From assembly GCF_030683065.1 (NCBI RefSeq), contig NZ_JAUXMX010000007.1:124001-188000 (forward strand): a stretch of 64,000 bases of DNA. The letters run 5' to 3'. Below the pieces are notes generated by a model. That model saw only the letters and a list, made by a program, of their open reading frames with translations. It made no database searches and had not been told where the DNA came from. A program made the position numbers and the translations under genes. This document shows positions 8,127-16,947 of the stretch, in pieces. Position 1 is the stretch's first letter. Each line of letters starts with the position of its first letter. The stretch is from Pseudomonas sp. (GTDB lineage: Bacteria; Pseudomonadota; Gammaproteobacteria; Pseudomonadales; Pseudomonadaceae).

Positions 8127-9245
8127 TCAGGCTTCGCGCTGCGGCACCGCGATAATCAGCCAGTCATCACCGACGGCGCGCATCTCGACGATTTTCAGTG
8201 CCGGTGCCTCGGCCATGCGCGCCAGCGGCAGGTCGAGCAAGGGCCGCGCACTGGAACCGAGAAACTTCGGCGCAACGAACAACTGGTACTCGTCGACCAG
8301 CCCCGCGCGGGCGAACGCGCCGGCCAGGCGCGGCCCGGCTTCGACCAGCACTTCGTTGGCGCCGCGCCCGGCCAGCTCACCCAGCAGTTTGTGCAGATCG
8401 ACATGCCCACCACTGCCCGGCACAGCCAATAATTCATGGCCGGCGCCCTGGTAGCGCTCATACGCCGCAGTGGCTAAGCAAGTCGCCACCAGCGTTGCGC
8501 CAGCCTGGAAGAACGGTGCATCCAGCGGCACCCGCAGGCGACCATCGACCAGCACCCGTAACGGCGGTCGGCTCGCCGCCAGCGCGGTCAGTTCGGCGTC
8601 CAGGCCAAGTTCAGCGGGGCGCACGGTCAAACGGGCATTATCCGCCAGCACAGTGTCGGCGCCGCTCAGCACCACGCTGGCGCTGGCCCGCAAACGCTGC
8701 ACGGCGGCGCGAGCAGCCGGCCCGGTAATCCACTGGCTTTCGCCGCTGGCCATGGCGGTGCGGCCATCCAGGCTCATCGCCAGTTTGACCCGCACCAAGG
8801 GCAAGCCCTGCTCCATGCGCTTGATAAAGCCGGCGTTGAGCGCCCGCGCTTCGGCTTCCAGCACGCCAGAGTGGACTTCAATTCCAGCCTGCTGCAGACG
8901 CGCCAGGCCATTACCGGCGACCTGCGGATTGGGATCCTGCATGGCCACTACCACCCGCGCGACACCGGCGGCGACCAATGCGTCGGCGCACGGCGGAGTG
9001 CGGCCGTGATGGCTGCAGGGTTCCAGGGTCACATAGGCGGTGGCGCCCCGCGCCTGCTCGCCAGCCTGGCGCAGCGCATGCACCTCGGCGTGCGGCTCAC
9101 CGGCACGCACATGCCAGCCTTCGCCAACAATGCATCCGTCGCGCGCGATGACGCAGCCGACCCGCGGGTTCGGGTGAGTGGAATACAGGCCTTTGCGGGC
9201 CAGTTCGAGGGCGCGGGCCATACAGGCGTGATCGAAACCCATCAT
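8127..9245 (-). CDS. ribD: bifunctional riboflavin deaminase/reductase
   Basis: Carries out steps two and three of the pathway: deamination of the pyrimidinone, then NADPH reduction of the ribose. The 372-residue protein has an N-terminal cytidine-deaminase-like domain with zinc motifs AEVHAL and [14 protein letters not shown], and a C-terminal RibD reductase domain starting near [14 protein letters not shown] with [16 protein letters not shown] and [13 protein letters not shown]. Its ATG overlaps the nrdR stop (ATGA). It lies upstream of the FMN riboswitch and so is not under it. Confidence 0.97.
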   Translation of the reverse strand: MMGFDHACMARALELARKGLYSTHPNPRVGCVIARDGCIVGEGWHVRAGEPHAEVHALRQAGEQARGATAYVTLEPCSHHGRTPPCADALVAAGVARVVVAMQDPNPQVAGNGLARLQQAGIEVHSGVLEAEARALNAGFIKRMEQGLPLVRVKLAMSLDGRTAMASGESQWITGPAARAAVQRLRASASVVLSGADTVLADNARLTVRPAELGLDAELTALAASRPPLRVLVDGRLRVPLDAPFFQAGATLVATCLATAAYERYQGAGHELLAVPGSGGHVDLHKLLGELAGRGANEVLVEAGPRLAGAFARAGLVDEYQLFVAPKFLGSSARPLLDLPLARMAEAPALKIVEMRAVGDDWLIIAVPQREA

Positions 9246-9709
9246 TGTTGCTTCGCGGGTTCGCGAGACAGCCGGTCGATTTCTTCGCGGAACTCGTTGA
9301 GATCCTGGAAGCGCCGGTACACCGAGGCGAAGCGGATGTAGGCAACTTCGTCGAGTTTTTGCAACTCGCTCATCACCAACTCACCAAGCACCAGCGACTT
9401 GATCTCGCGCTCGCCAGTGGCACGCAACTGGTGCTTGATATGGGCAATGGCCGCCTCCAGACGCTCGATACTCACCGGGCGTTTCTCCAGGGCGCGCTGC
9501 ATGCCGGCACGCAGCTTGTCTTCATCGAACGGCTGGCGACTGCCGTCCTGTTTGATCAGCCGCGGCATCACCAGCTCGGCAGTTTCAAAGGTGGTAAAGC
9601 GCTCTTCGCAGGCCAGGCATTCACGCCGACGGCGCACTTGCCCACCCTCTGCTACCAGACGCGAATCGATGACCTTGGTGTCGTTGGCACCGCAGAAGGG
9701 ACAGTGCAT
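9242..9709 (-). CDS. nrdR: transcriptional repressor NrdR
   Basis: Nucleotide-sensing repressor of ribonucleotide reductase genes. The 155-residue protein has an N-terminal zinc ribbon (CPFC and CLAC pairs) followed by an ATP-cone domain beginning [21 protein letters not shown]. The start MHCPFCG at 9707-9709 is the family start; the upstream open frame is not needed. It is coupled to ribD by a four-base overlap, an arrangement common in proteobacteria. Confidence 0.97.
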   Translation of the reverse strand: MHCPFCGANDTKVIDSRLVAEGGQVRRRRECLACEERFTTFETAELVMPRLIKQDGSRQPFDEDKLRAGMQRALEKRPVSIERLEAAIAHIKHQLRATGEREIKSLVLGELVMSELQKLDEVAYIRFASVYRRFQDLNEFREEIDRLSREPAKQQ

Positions 9710-9848
9710 AGCAGGGCAGCCACCTTGAACAGGAAAACGCCATGGTAGCGCATCCCGCGGGCAAGACAAGCCGTGGACTTTGCGGTATACAAGCGCGCGC
9801 CCAGCTACTCTTTTCAGGCACAGCGCTTCATTCAGGCATCCCCCTTAG

Positions 9849-10304
9849 ATGAACATTGCTATACGACTGCTCGCCCCACTTACCCTGGCCGTATTGCTCG
9901 CGGCATGCGCCAGCGCACCCGCCGTGACGCCCCAGGCCGCGACCAAGCCGGCACCTGCAGCAAGCATCGCGGCGGCGCCCGCGCCTCTGCCGGCGCACCA
10001 ACGTGAACTCAGTGGCAGCCTGCTCGGCGTACCCAGCGGAGGCGAAGTCGAACTGGCCCTGCTACTGGTCGATGCGCGCGGCCTGCCGCAAGGCCTGCTC
10101 GGCAATCTTCGCCTGACCGGCAGCGGCGCGGCACTGCCCTTTCGCCTGCCCTTCAACCCTGAGGCATTTATTCCCGGGGTCAAGGTCGAGCTACGCGGAC
10201 GGGTTAATCAAGCCGGCCGCCTGATCCTGCGCCTGCCGCCACAAGCAATTCAACACAACGACAGCCAGCAACTCGGCGAGTTGCGCCTGGTGCCGGCGCC
10301 GTGA
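9849..10304 (+). CDS. YbaY-type outer-membrane lipoprotein
   Basis: 151 residues with a lipoprotein signal: hydrophobic stretch to LLAAC with the lipidated Cys at residue 20, then an Ala/Pro-rich linker (~21-50). The remainder is a small beta domain with [22 protein letters not shown] and [10 protein letters not shown] (parts of residues ~54-125), typical of YbaY-like (DUF306/pilotin-like) lipoproteins. Function unknown. Its stop overlaps the GTG start of the methyltransferase. Confidence 0.8.
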   Translation: MNIAIRLLAPLTLAVLLAACASAPAVTPQAATKPAPAASIAAAPAPLPAHQRELSGSLLGVPSGGEVELALLLVDARGLPQGLLGNLRLTGSGAALPFRLPFNPEAFIPGVKVELRGRVNQAGRLILRLPPQAIQHNDSQQLGELRLVPAP

Positions 10305-10957
10305 GCACAACGGCGGCCCTGCAGACGGCGCTGAGCGAGCTGCTCGGTGACGCCAGGCTGGTGGCCGAGCATTTACCCGCTACCGAATTGAAACTCTGGC
10401 TGATTGATGCCGCCAATATGGCGCGCGCCTTCAACCCGGAGGAAACCCGGCGCATTCTCGAAGATCCACCTTACTGGTGCTTCTGCTGGGCCAGCGGCCT
10501 GGTGCTGGCGCGCTGGCTGGCCGAGCACCCACAGTGGGTGCGCGGCAAGCGCGTACTGGATTTTGGCGCCGGCTCCGGCGTCGCGGCTATTGCGGCAGCC
10601 AAGGCTGGCGCCCTCGAAGTGGTGGCCTGCGACATCGACCCGCTGGCCCTTGCGGCCTGCCGGGCCAATGCCGCACTCAACGACGTGGCGCTGAGCTACT
10701 CGGCGGACTTTTTCCAGGAAACTGACCGTTTCGACCTGATCCTGGTCGCCGACGTGCTCTACGACCGCGCCAACCTGCCGCTACTCGACCAGTTCCTCAG
10801 CCGTGGGCGCCAGGCGCTGGTGGCCGACTCACGGGTGCGCGATTTTCAGCATCCGCTGTACCGGCGCCTGGGCATACTGGACGCCTGCACCTTGCCGGAT
10901 CTGGCCGAACCCGCCGAGTTTCGCCAGGTCAGCCTGTATCACGCGCAGCGCGACTGA
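10301..10957 (+). CDS. class I SAM-dependent methyltransferase (ETFB lysine methyltransferase-like)
   Basis: 218 residues. The SAM site [14 protein letters not shown] is near residue 84, followed by the acidic loop [17 protein letters not shown] and the post-motif [11 protein letters not shown]. The upstream [15 protein letters not shown] segment is shared with methyltransferases acting on lysine of electron-transfer flavoprotein or on nicotinamide-like substrates. The exact substrate is not known. It starts at GTG within the stop of the lipoprotein gene (GTGA). Confidence 0.85.
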   Translation: MSTTAALQTALSELLGDARLVAEHLPATELKLWLIDAANMARAFNPEETRRILEDPPYWCFCWASGLVLARWLAEHPQWVRGKRVLDFGAGSGVAAIAAAKAGALEVVACDIDPLALAACRANAALNDVALSYSADFFQETDRFDLILVADVLYDRANLPLLDQFLSRGRQALVADSRVRDFQHPLYRRLGILDACTLPDLAEPAEFRQVSLYHAQRD

Positions 10958-11029
10958 AATACGCCTTGTTTCCGTAATCAGGCGCCCACATTTATAGTGA
11001 CAGCCATTTTTCGCCCAGCGAGACCGACC

Positions 11030-11902
11030 ATGAGCGACACCTCATATATTTTCGACGTATCCGGCAGCGCCCAATTCGAGCAGTTGGTGATCGAGAACTC
11101 CTTCCACAAACCGGTGCTGGTCGACTTCTGGGCCGAATGGTGCGCGCCCTGCAAGGCACTGATGCCCCTGCTGGCGCAGATCACCGAGGGCTACCAGGGC
11201 GAGCTGCTGCTGGCCAAGGTCAACTGCGACCTCGAACAGGACCTGGTCGCGCGCTTCGGCATTCGCAGCTTGCCTACCGTGGTGCTGTTCAAGAACGGTC
11301 AGCCGGTCGACGGCTTCTCCGGCGCGCAGCCTGAGTCGGCGATCCGCGAACTGCTCAAGCCCCACGTAAACGAGCCCGCACCCGCCGCGGCCGACCCCCT
11401 GGAGGCCGCCCAGACTTTGTTCGCCGAAGGGCGCATCGCCGACGCCGAAGCGTTACTCAAGCAGTTGCTCGGAGCAGACAACGAAAATGCCCTGGCACTG
11501 ATCCTCTATGCCCGCTGCCTGGCCGAACGCGGCGAACTGGACGAAGCGCAAAGCGTGCTCGATGCGGTCAAGGGCGACGACCACAAGCCAGCCTTGGCTG
11601 GCGCCCTTGCGCAACTGACCTTCCTCCGCCAGGCGGCGGATCTGCCGGATGTCGCCAGCCTGAAAACCCGCCTGGCGCAAAACGGCGAAGACGATGGGGC
11701 CGCCTACCAGTTGGCCATCCAGCAGCTGGCCCGCCAACAATACGAGCCGGCCCTGGAGGCCCTGCTGCAACTGTTCACGCGCAACCGCAATTACGCCGAC
11801 GGCGCGGCACACAAGACCCTGTTGCAAGTGTTCGACCTGCTCGGTACCCAGCACCCGCTGGTCACCACTTACCGGCGCAAGCTGTATCAGGCGATCTACT
11901 AG
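11030..11902 (+). CDS. ybbN: thioredoxin-TPR chaperone (YbbN/CnoX family)
   Basis: 290 residues: a thioredoxin domain (1-~110) with the redox pair Cys38-Ala-Pro-Cys41 in WAEWCAPCKA and the cis-Pro LPTVVLF, then TPR-like helices (~125-290; ENALALILYARCLAERGELDEA is split over ~155-177). The family protects unfolded proteins during oxidative stress and hands them to GroEL and DnaK. E. coli CnoX has Ser in the first redox position; here both Cys are present, as I recall for other Pseudomonas. The ATG at 11030 gives the family start MSDTSYIFDV. Confidence 0.93.
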   Translation: MSDTSYIFDVSGSAQFEQLVIENSFHKPVLVDFWAEWCAPCKALMPLLAQITEGYQGELLLAKVNCDLEQDLVARFGIRSLPTVVLFKNGQPVDGFSGAQPESAIRELLKPHVNEPAPAAADPLEAAQTLFAEGRIADAEALLKQLLGADNENALALILYARCLAERGELDEAQSVLDAVKGDDHKPALAGALAQLTFLRQAADLPDVASLKTRLAQNGEDDGAAYQLAIQQLARQQYEPALEALLQLFTRNRNYADGAAHKTLLQVFDLLGTQHPLVTTYRRKLYQAIY

Positions 11903-11925
11903 ACAGGCCTGGGCCTGTCGGGCTT

Positions 11926-11960
11926 CGCGGCTAAAGCGGAATGCCACCGCTTTAGCCGCG
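11926..11960. repeat. perfect 14-bp stem-loop after ybbN
   Basis: CGCGGCTAAAGCGG and its exact complement flank a seven-base loop. There is no run of T after it. It resembles intergenic palindromes scattered in Pseudomonas genomes and separates ybbN from the convergent gene at 12013-12354. Confidence 0.8.
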
Positions 11961-12012
11961 ACAGGTCGGAGACGGATAACCTGTCGCGGTGCGGCCACCC
12001 CATCGGGGCTTA

Positions 12013-12354
12013 TTACCCGACCCAGTGATAGATGGGCGCATCCACAGCGGTTTCCATGCGCACCTGGGCGCTATGGCGCAAGCGCACCAGCAGGCGTTTG
12101 CCCGCCATTTCACTGCCGGCTAATGCGCTCAGCTGAGCAAGCAGCTGCGGCCCTTCGACTTGCCCGGCCTGGCGCAGCAACTCCAGGGTGGTCTGCCAAA
12201 GCGCATCCGTTTTTACGGCTGCAGCAACAGCTGGCGGCTCGCCCATGACGGCGGCCGGCGCAATATGCTGCGCCAGTTGCGCCCAGTCCTGCGCGTCCAG
12301 TTCCACAGTCAGATCCACCGGCCAATCACCGATCCGTCCACGGATTCGCATCAT
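12013..12354 (-). CDS. conserved hypothetical protein, 113 residues
   Basis: Short soluble protein beginning MMRIRGRIGDWPVDLTVEL, with an Ala-rich helical middle and a C-terminal beta segment GKRLLVRLRHSAQVRMET. A gene occupies the same place in P. aeruginosa (PA4062 by position, from memory). No motif suggests a function. It ends convergently with ybbN and begins divergently from the zinc operon. Confidence 0.7.
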   Translation of the reverse strand: MMRIRGRIGDWPVDLTVELDAQDWAQLAQHIAPAAVMGEPPAVAAAVKTDALWQTTLELLRQAGQVEGPQLLAQLSALAGSEMAGKRLLVRLRHSAQVRMETAVDAPIYHWVG

Positions 12355-12436
12355 TTTGCTGCCCTCGAATTAATAGCCGGCATGCTCCCACGTCAGCTGC
12401 AGCCCGCCAAGGGAAGCTGGCCAGACGCACATAAAA

Positions 12437-12453
12437 ATTGTTATAACGTAACG
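12437..12453. promoter_or_regulatory. Zur-like operator
   Basis: TTGTTATAACGTAACGA closely fits the gamma-proteobacterial Zur site (GTTATA and TATAAC half-sites). It is ~30 bases ahead of the His-rich protein gene, the orthologue of PA4063, which I recall as zinc-repressed. Confidence 0.65.
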
Positions 12454-12482
12454 AGTAAATAGAATCCCGACCGGAGATAACC

Positions 12483-13094
12483 ATGCGTCGTTTGCTGCTT
12501 GCCCTGCCTTTTGCTCTACTGCCGCTGGCCGTTGCCCACGCCAACGAGCACAAACACGAACACGCCCATGAACACGCCGAACACGCCGAACACGCCGAAC
12601 ACGGCAGCCTCAACGCCCACGAGCATGGCGTCGCCCTGCTCAACGTGGTGCTGGACGGCACGTCTCTGGAACTGCAGCTGGAAAGCCCGGCCATGAACCT
12701 GGTCGGCTTCGAACATGCAGCCAACAGCGCCGCCGACAAGGCTAAGGTCGCCGCCGCGCGCAGCCAGCTGGAGCAACCGCTGGCCCTATTCGGCATAGCG
12801 AGCGGTGATTGCACGGTGAGCATGCAAGAACTGGAAAGCCCGCTGTTCGAGGGTGCTGCCCACGACGAGCACGCACACGACGAGCACCACGCTGATGCAG
12901 GCGACAGTGAACACAGCGAAATCCATGCGCATTACCAGCTCGACTGCAAAAAACCGGGCGAACTGAAACAATTGAACCTAAGCGAACTGTTCAAGCGCTT
13001 CCCCGCCACCGAGAAAATTCAGGTACAACTGATCGCACCGAGCGGCCAGCAAGGCCTCGAGTTAACGCCTGCCAACGCCTCACTGAGCTTTTAA
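12483..13094 (+). CDS. zrgA: His-rich periplasmic zinc protein (DUF2796, ZrgA-like)
   Basis: 203 residues with a signal peptide (1-~20, cut after AHA). Two histidine-rich stretches are visible: residues ~21-43, made of repeated EHAEHAEHAEH units, and ~129-150 (HDEHAHDEHHAD). These are typical metal-binding regions. The DUF2796 family includes ZrgA, part of a secondary zinc uptake system in Vibrio. With the Zur-like site upstream and the ABC genes downstream, a role in zinc capture under zinc shortage is the best inference. The EHA units are near-perfect nine-base DNA repeats and could vary in number. Confidence 0.88.
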   Translation: MRRLLLALPFALLPLAVAHANEHKHEHAHEHAEHAEHAEHGSLNAHEHGVALLNVVLDGTSLELQLESPAMNLVGFEHAANSAADKAKVAAARSQLEQPLALFGIASGDCTVSMQELESPLFEGAAHDEHAHDEHHADAGDSEHSEIHAHYQLDCKKPGELKQLNLSELFKRFPATEKIQVQLIAPSGQQGLELTPANASLSF

Positions 13095-13113
13095 TCAGCC
13101 CATTCGCAGCAGC

Positions 13114-13144
13114 ACGGCCGGGGGGGTTACCCGGCCGTTATTTC
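13114..13144 (+). terminator. stem-loop between zinc protein and ABC ATPase genes
   Basis: ACGGCCGGG and CCCGGCCGT form a perfect nine-pair stem around a seven-base loop, followed by TATTTC. The T tract is weak, so it is more likely a partial attenuator, giving more His-rich protein than transporter, than a full stop. Confidence 0.5.
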
Positions 13145-13161
13145 ATGAGTTACGCATTGCC

Positions 13162-13872
13162 ATGAGTTCAGCCCTGATCCAACTGTCCAATCTCGGTTTC
13201 GCCTGGCCCGGCCAGGCGCAACTGCTGGACATCCCCAGCTTCACCCTGCAACGCGGCGAAAGCCTGTTTCTCAAGGGGCCCAGCGGCAGTGGCAAGACCA
13301 CCCTACTCGGCCTGCTCGGCGGCGTACAAACGCCCAATCGCGGCAGCATCCGCTTGCTCGACCAGGAACTCAGTGCACTGTCGGCCAGTGCCCGCGACCG
13401 CTTTCGCGTCGACCATACCGGCTACATCTTCCAGCAGTTCAACCTGCTGCCGTTTCTCTCGGTGCGCGAAAACGTCGAACTGCCCTGCCACTTTTCAAGG
13501 TTGCGCGCTAGCCGCGCCATCAAGCGCCACGGCAGCATCGACCAAGCCGCTGCCACCCTGCTCGCCCACCTGGGGTTGAAAGAAGCAACACTGCTCGATC
13601 GCCGTGCCGATGAACTGTCCATCGGCCAGCAGCAACGGGTTGCCGCTGCCAGAGCATTGATCGGCCAGCCAGAATTGGTAATCGCTGACGAGCCGACCTC
13701 GGCGCTGGACGCCGACGCCCGCGAGGCTTTTCTGCAACTGCTGTTCGCCGAATGCCGCGAGGCGGGTGCCAGCCTGCTGTTTGTCAGTCACGACCAGAGC
13801 CTGGCGCACTTGTTCGACCGCAGCCTATCGCTGGCCGAACTCAATCGCGCCGCCACCGCACTGGAGGTCTGA
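13162..13872 (+). CDS. ABC transporter ATPase, LolD/MacB type
   Basis: 236 residues, a complete ATP-binding subunit: Walker A GPSGSGKTT (39-47), Q-loop FQQFNLLPFLS, signature LSIGQQQR (near 152; the usual LSGG is LSIG) and Walker B LVIADEP, with the switch His in LLFVSHDQ. It pairs with the FtsX-like permease that follows three bases later. Such pairs usually act on lipoproteins or small molecules in the periplasm; in this operon (PA4064 homologue, Zrg-like in Vibrio) a role in zinc acquisition is inferred from regulation and neighbours only. Confidence 0.9.
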   Translation: MSSALIQLSNLGFAWPGQAQLLDIPSFTLQRGESLFLKGPSGSGKTTLLGLLGGVQTPNRGSIRLLDQELSALSASARDRFRVDHTGYIFQQFNLLPFLSVRENVELPCHFSRLRASRAIKRHGSIDQAAATLLAHLGLKEATLLDRRADELSIGQQQRVAAARALIGQPELVIADEPTSALDADAREAFLQLLFAECREAGASLLFVSHDQSLAHLFDRSLSLAELNRAATALEV

Positions 13873-13874
13873 AG

Positions 13875-15140
13875 GTGTACCTATTACGTCTGGCCCTGGC
13901 TAGCCTGGGCAACCGCCGTTTCACCGCACTGCTCACCGTATTTGCCATCGCCCTTTCCGTTTGCCTGCTGTTGGCCGTGGAGCGCGTACGCACCGAAGCG
14001 CGGGCCAGCTTCGCCAATACCATCAGCGGTACCGACCTGATCGTCGGCGCCCGTTCCGGCAGCGTCAATCTGCTGCTGTATTCGGTATTCCGTATTGGCA
14101 ATGCGACCAACAATATTCGCTGGGACAGCTTCGAGCGCTTCGCCGAACACCGTCAGGTCAAGTGGGCGATCCCCATCTCCCTCGGCGACTCGCACCGCGG
14201 CTACCGAGTGATGGGCACCAGCCCGGCCTACTTCGAACACTTCCGCTATGCCCGCAGCCAGCCGCTGCAGATCAGCCAGGGGCGCGCCTTTGCCGACGAT
14301 CCGTTCGAGGTGGTGCTCGGCGCGGAAGTCGCCAAGGCGCTGAACTACAGCCTCGGCGAAAAGCTGGTACTGGCCCATGGTGTGGCCACCATCAGCCTGC
14401 TCAAGCACGACGACAAGCCCTTCAACGTCGTCGGCGTACTCGAACGCACCGGCACTCCGGTGGATCGCACGCTGCATATTTCCCTGGCCGGCATGGAAGC
14501 CCTGCACATCGACTGGCAGAACGGCATGCCTGGCCGCGGCGCAGCGCAGATCAGCGCCGAGCAAGCGCGCGCCATGGATCTTCAGCCCAAACAGATCACC
14601 GCTTTTTTGCTCGGTCTCAATAGCAAGATCGCCACCTTCAGCCTGCAACGCGAGCTCAACGAATTCCGCGGTGAACCGCTGCTGGCGATCCTTCCCGGCG
14701 TGGCCCTGCAGGAGCTATGGAGCCTGATGGGTACGGCGGAAAAGGCGCTGTTCGTGGTCTCGCTGTTCGTAGTGCTGACCGGGCTGATCGGCATGCTCAC
14801 GGCAATCCTCACCAGCCTCAACGAACGCCGCCGGGAAATGGCGATTCTGCGCTCGGTGGGTGCGCGGCCCTGGCATATCGCCAGCCTGCTGATCCTGGAA
14901 GCCTTCGCCCTGGCCCTGGCCGGCGTAGTACTGGGCCTGCTCTTGCTGTATGCGGGCATCGCCGGTGCACAGGGTTATGTGCAGGCCAACTACGGTCTCT
15001 ATCTGCCGCTTGACCTGCCAACGGCCTATGAGTGGACGCTGCTCGGCGCTATCCTGAGCGCTGCCCTGCTAATGGGCTGCGTCCCAGCCTGGCGTGCCTA
15101 TCGGCAGTCATTGGCCGATGGTCTATCGATTCGTTTGTGA
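13875..15140 (+). CDS. ABC transporter permease, FtsX/MacB type
   Basis: 421 residues. One membrane segment near the N-terminus (~15-38), a periplasmic domain of ~240 residues, and three C-terminal membrane segments in the FtsX domain, with the conserved coupling sequence LNERRREMAILRSVGARPWHI. It begins at a GTG (13875) right after the ATPase stop; the open frame upstream is inside the ATPase gene. PA4065 homologue by order. Works with the preceding ATPase. Confidence 0.9.
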   Translation: MYLLRLALASLGNRRFTALLTVFAIALSVCLLLAVERVRTEARASFANTISGTDLIVGARSGSVNLLLYSVFRIGNATNNIRWDSFERFAEHRQVKWAIPISLGDSHRGYRVMGTSPAYFEHFRYARSQPLQISQGRAFADDPFEVVLGAEVAKALNYSLGEKLVLAHGVATISLLKHDDKPFNVVGVLERTGTPVDRTLHISLAGMEALHIDWQNGMPGRGAAQISAEQARAMDLQPKQITAFLLGLNSKIATFSLQRELNEFRGEPLLAILPGVALQELWSLMGTAEKALFVVSLFVVLTGLIGMLTAILTSLNERRREMAILRSVGARPWHIASLLILEAFALALAGVVLGLLLLYAGIAGAQGYVQANYGLYLPLDLPTAYEWTLLGAILSAALLMGCVPAWRAYRQSLADGLSIRL

Positions 15141-15177
15141 CGCCGCTTATAGCCTTTTATTGATACGAGGTAGCACC

Positions 15178-15699
15178 ATGCTCCGCCCCCTGCTCGCTGC
15201 TGTGCTTATCGCCCTGGCCGCGCCGTTATCGGCCGCCGAGGTACGCGAGCTGAACTGGTCGGACATGGTCCCGGCCGACGCGCCGCCACAGGTGGTCGAG
15301 CAGATGCCCATCCATGACCTGTCGCAACTCGCCGAGGCGTTGTCCGAAGCCGGTCCGGCCGCCATGCAACAATCGCCGGCCGCGCCCGTGGTCAAGGAAC
15401 TGGACGGCCAGGCAGTGAAGCTGCCGGGTTACATCGTGCCGCTGGACGTGACCGAAGAAGGGCGCGTTACCGAGTTCCTGCTGGTGCCTTACTTCGGCGC
15501 CTGCATCCATGTACCGCCACCGCCATCGAACCAGATCGTGCACGTCACCACCGAGCTGGGCGTGCTGCTGGATGCGCTCTATCAGCCGTTCTGGATCGAA
15601 GGCGCAATGAAGGTCGAGCAGAGCAGCAGCGAACTGGCCGAAGCCGGTTACCAGATGCAGGCGGACAAGATCTACGCCTACGAGCTGCCGGATAGCTGA
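15178..15699 (+). CDS. DUF3299 periplasmic protein
   Basis: 173 residues with a signal peptide (1-~20, cut near LSAAE). The body carries VKLPGYIVPL and LVPYFGACIHVPPPPSNQIVHV, the hallmark of DUF3299, including a Cys and His cluster (GACIHVPPP) that could bind metal. It is the last gene of the zinc-responsive operon (PA4066 homologue). The biochemical role is unknown; metal handling next to the ABC system is inference. Confidence 0.88.
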   Translation: MLRPLLAAVLIALAAPLSAAEVRELNWSDMVPADAPPQVVEQMPIHDLSQLAEALSEAGPAAMQQSPAAPVVKELDGQAVKLPGYIVPLDVTEEGRVTEFLLVPYFGACIHVPPPPSNQIVHVTTELGVLLDALYQPFWIEGAMKVEQSSSELAEAGYQMQADKIYAYELPDS

Positions 15700-15709
15700 G
15701 TGCTTCCGT

Positions 15710-15832
15710 CCGTAGGGTGCGCCGTGCGCACCAACTGACCCGCCAGGCGCACCCGAAGCTAGACCTGCGCTCCCGCCCTAGAGCACCGCCGTGGCCCATA
15801 CCTGTAATCGGTGCGCGCGGCGCACCCTACGG
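15710..15832. repeat. inverted repeat, family B
   Basis: Two 23-base arms containing GTAGGGTGCGC and GTGCGCACC match at 22 of 23 positions in inverted orientation, about 77 bases apart. The same sequence family appears at 51437-51521. It lies between two convergent operons. Confidence 0.85.
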
Positions 15833-15848
15833 ATAACAGCAGCAGGCT

Positions 15849-16946
15849 CTAGCCAGCGCTGGCCAGACGTTTTTCCTGCTCGAGACTCAGTTCGCTTTCC
15901 GCCCATCTACGCCACGAGCGCACCTTGCCGCGCTCTGCACCGGCGCGCTCGGCCTTGGTCAAGGCTTCCAGGCCGGCTCGCCAGTGGGCTTGCTCCATCT
16001 CCAGCTGGGCCAGGTGCAGCCAATGTTTGGCGCTGCCCGAACGCCCCGCCAATTCGCGGTAGATCCGCGCTGCCGACGCACGCTCGCGGGCCTGCCACCA
16101 GAACAGCGCCAGGCGCTCTTCGCGGGCGCTGGTAAGCGGCAGCAGGCCCTGTTCGAGCATGCCGCTGAGCAGCTTGGCGCCTTGCCAGGGCTGCTCGGCA
16201 GCACCGGCCAGCAACACCAGGTTGTCGAGCTCGGCTTCATTGAAACGCAGACCCTTGCTGTGCGCAGCACGCAGGGTGGCCAAGGCTTTGTCGTGGCTAC
16301 CGCTCAGTTGCTGCAGGGCGGCCAGTTGCCGCCATCCCTGAGCATGATCGGGTTGACGGCCGAGCAACTGGCGCTGCCAGCGCTCGGCGGCGGAATAACG
16401 CTTGAGGTCGGCATTTACCGCGACCAGAAACTGCAACCAGCTGTCCGCCGCCCGCGGATTAGCCTGCACATAGCGCTCGGCCAGCGGCAACGCCTTGGCC
16501 GGCTGCCCCAACCCCTGGTAGGCCTGCACCAGCAGCTGCAGGACCTCTTCATTGGCCGTTGCCTGCTGCGGTAGCAACAGGCTGACAACCTGGGCGTAGC
16601 GACGCTCGACCAGATTGAGCCGGGCCAGATTCAGTTGCTCGCTGGCCTGCGTCTCGGCGTCCAGCTTGCCACTGCCCAACGCTTTGCCCAAGAGCTTGAT
16701 AGCCTTGGCATTCTGCCCTTCGGCCCAGGCCAGGTAACCGCGACTGCGCCACAGCAAGGCTTGCTCCAGGCTATCCGGCTTGGCCTTGGCCGCATCCAGC
16801 GCGCGCTTGGCCGCGGCATAATCGCCCTGCTGCTGAGCCTCTTGGGCAGCATTCAGGGCAGCAAATACGCCTGGATCGACGCGCTGCCCGGCGGCTTGCA
16901 CCGTACCTGCAGCGCATAGCACCACTAACAACAATAAACGATACAT
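15849..16946 (-). CDS. TPR repeat protein of the TonB2 operon
   Basis: 365 residues with a signal peptide (MYRLLLLVVLCAAG to VQAAG) and helical repeats through most of the chain: FAALNAAQEAQQQGDYAAA, ALLWRSRGYLAWAEGQ and ADSWLQFLVAVNADLKRYSA show the TPR pattern of small and large residues. The ATG at 16944-16946 follows GGAGG eight bases upstream. A TPR gene closes the TonB2/TtpC gene set in Vibrio as well. It starts one base after the tonB stop, so it is in the same operon; a scaffold role in the periplasm is inferred. Confidence 0.85.
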   Translation of the reverse strand: MYRLLLLVVLCAAGTVQAAGQRVDPGVFAALNAAQEAQQQGDYAAAKRALDAAKAKPDSLEQALLWRSRGYLAWAEGQNAKAIKLLGKALGSGKLDAETQASEQLNLARLNLVERRYAQVVSLLLPQQATANEEVLQLLVQAYQGLGQPAKALPLAERYVQANPRAADSWLQFLVAVNADLKRYSAAERWQRQLLGRQPDHAQGWRQLAALQQLSGSHDKALATLRAAHSKGLRFNEAELDNLVLLAGAAEQPWQGAKLLSGMLEQGLLPLTSAREERLALFWWQARERASAARIYRELAGRSGSAKHWLHLAQLEMEQAHWRAGLEALTKAERAGAERGKVRSWRRWAESELSLEQEKRLASAG

Positions 16947-16947
16947 C

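Noticed and set aside
11926..11995. Rho-independent terminator after ybbN
   Set aside because: The stem is perfect but there is no T run, so it is listed as a repeat only.
12541..12610. CRISPR-like or satellite repeat
   Set aside because: The nine-base units are in frame and code for EHA repeats in a His-rich protein, so they are coding repeats.
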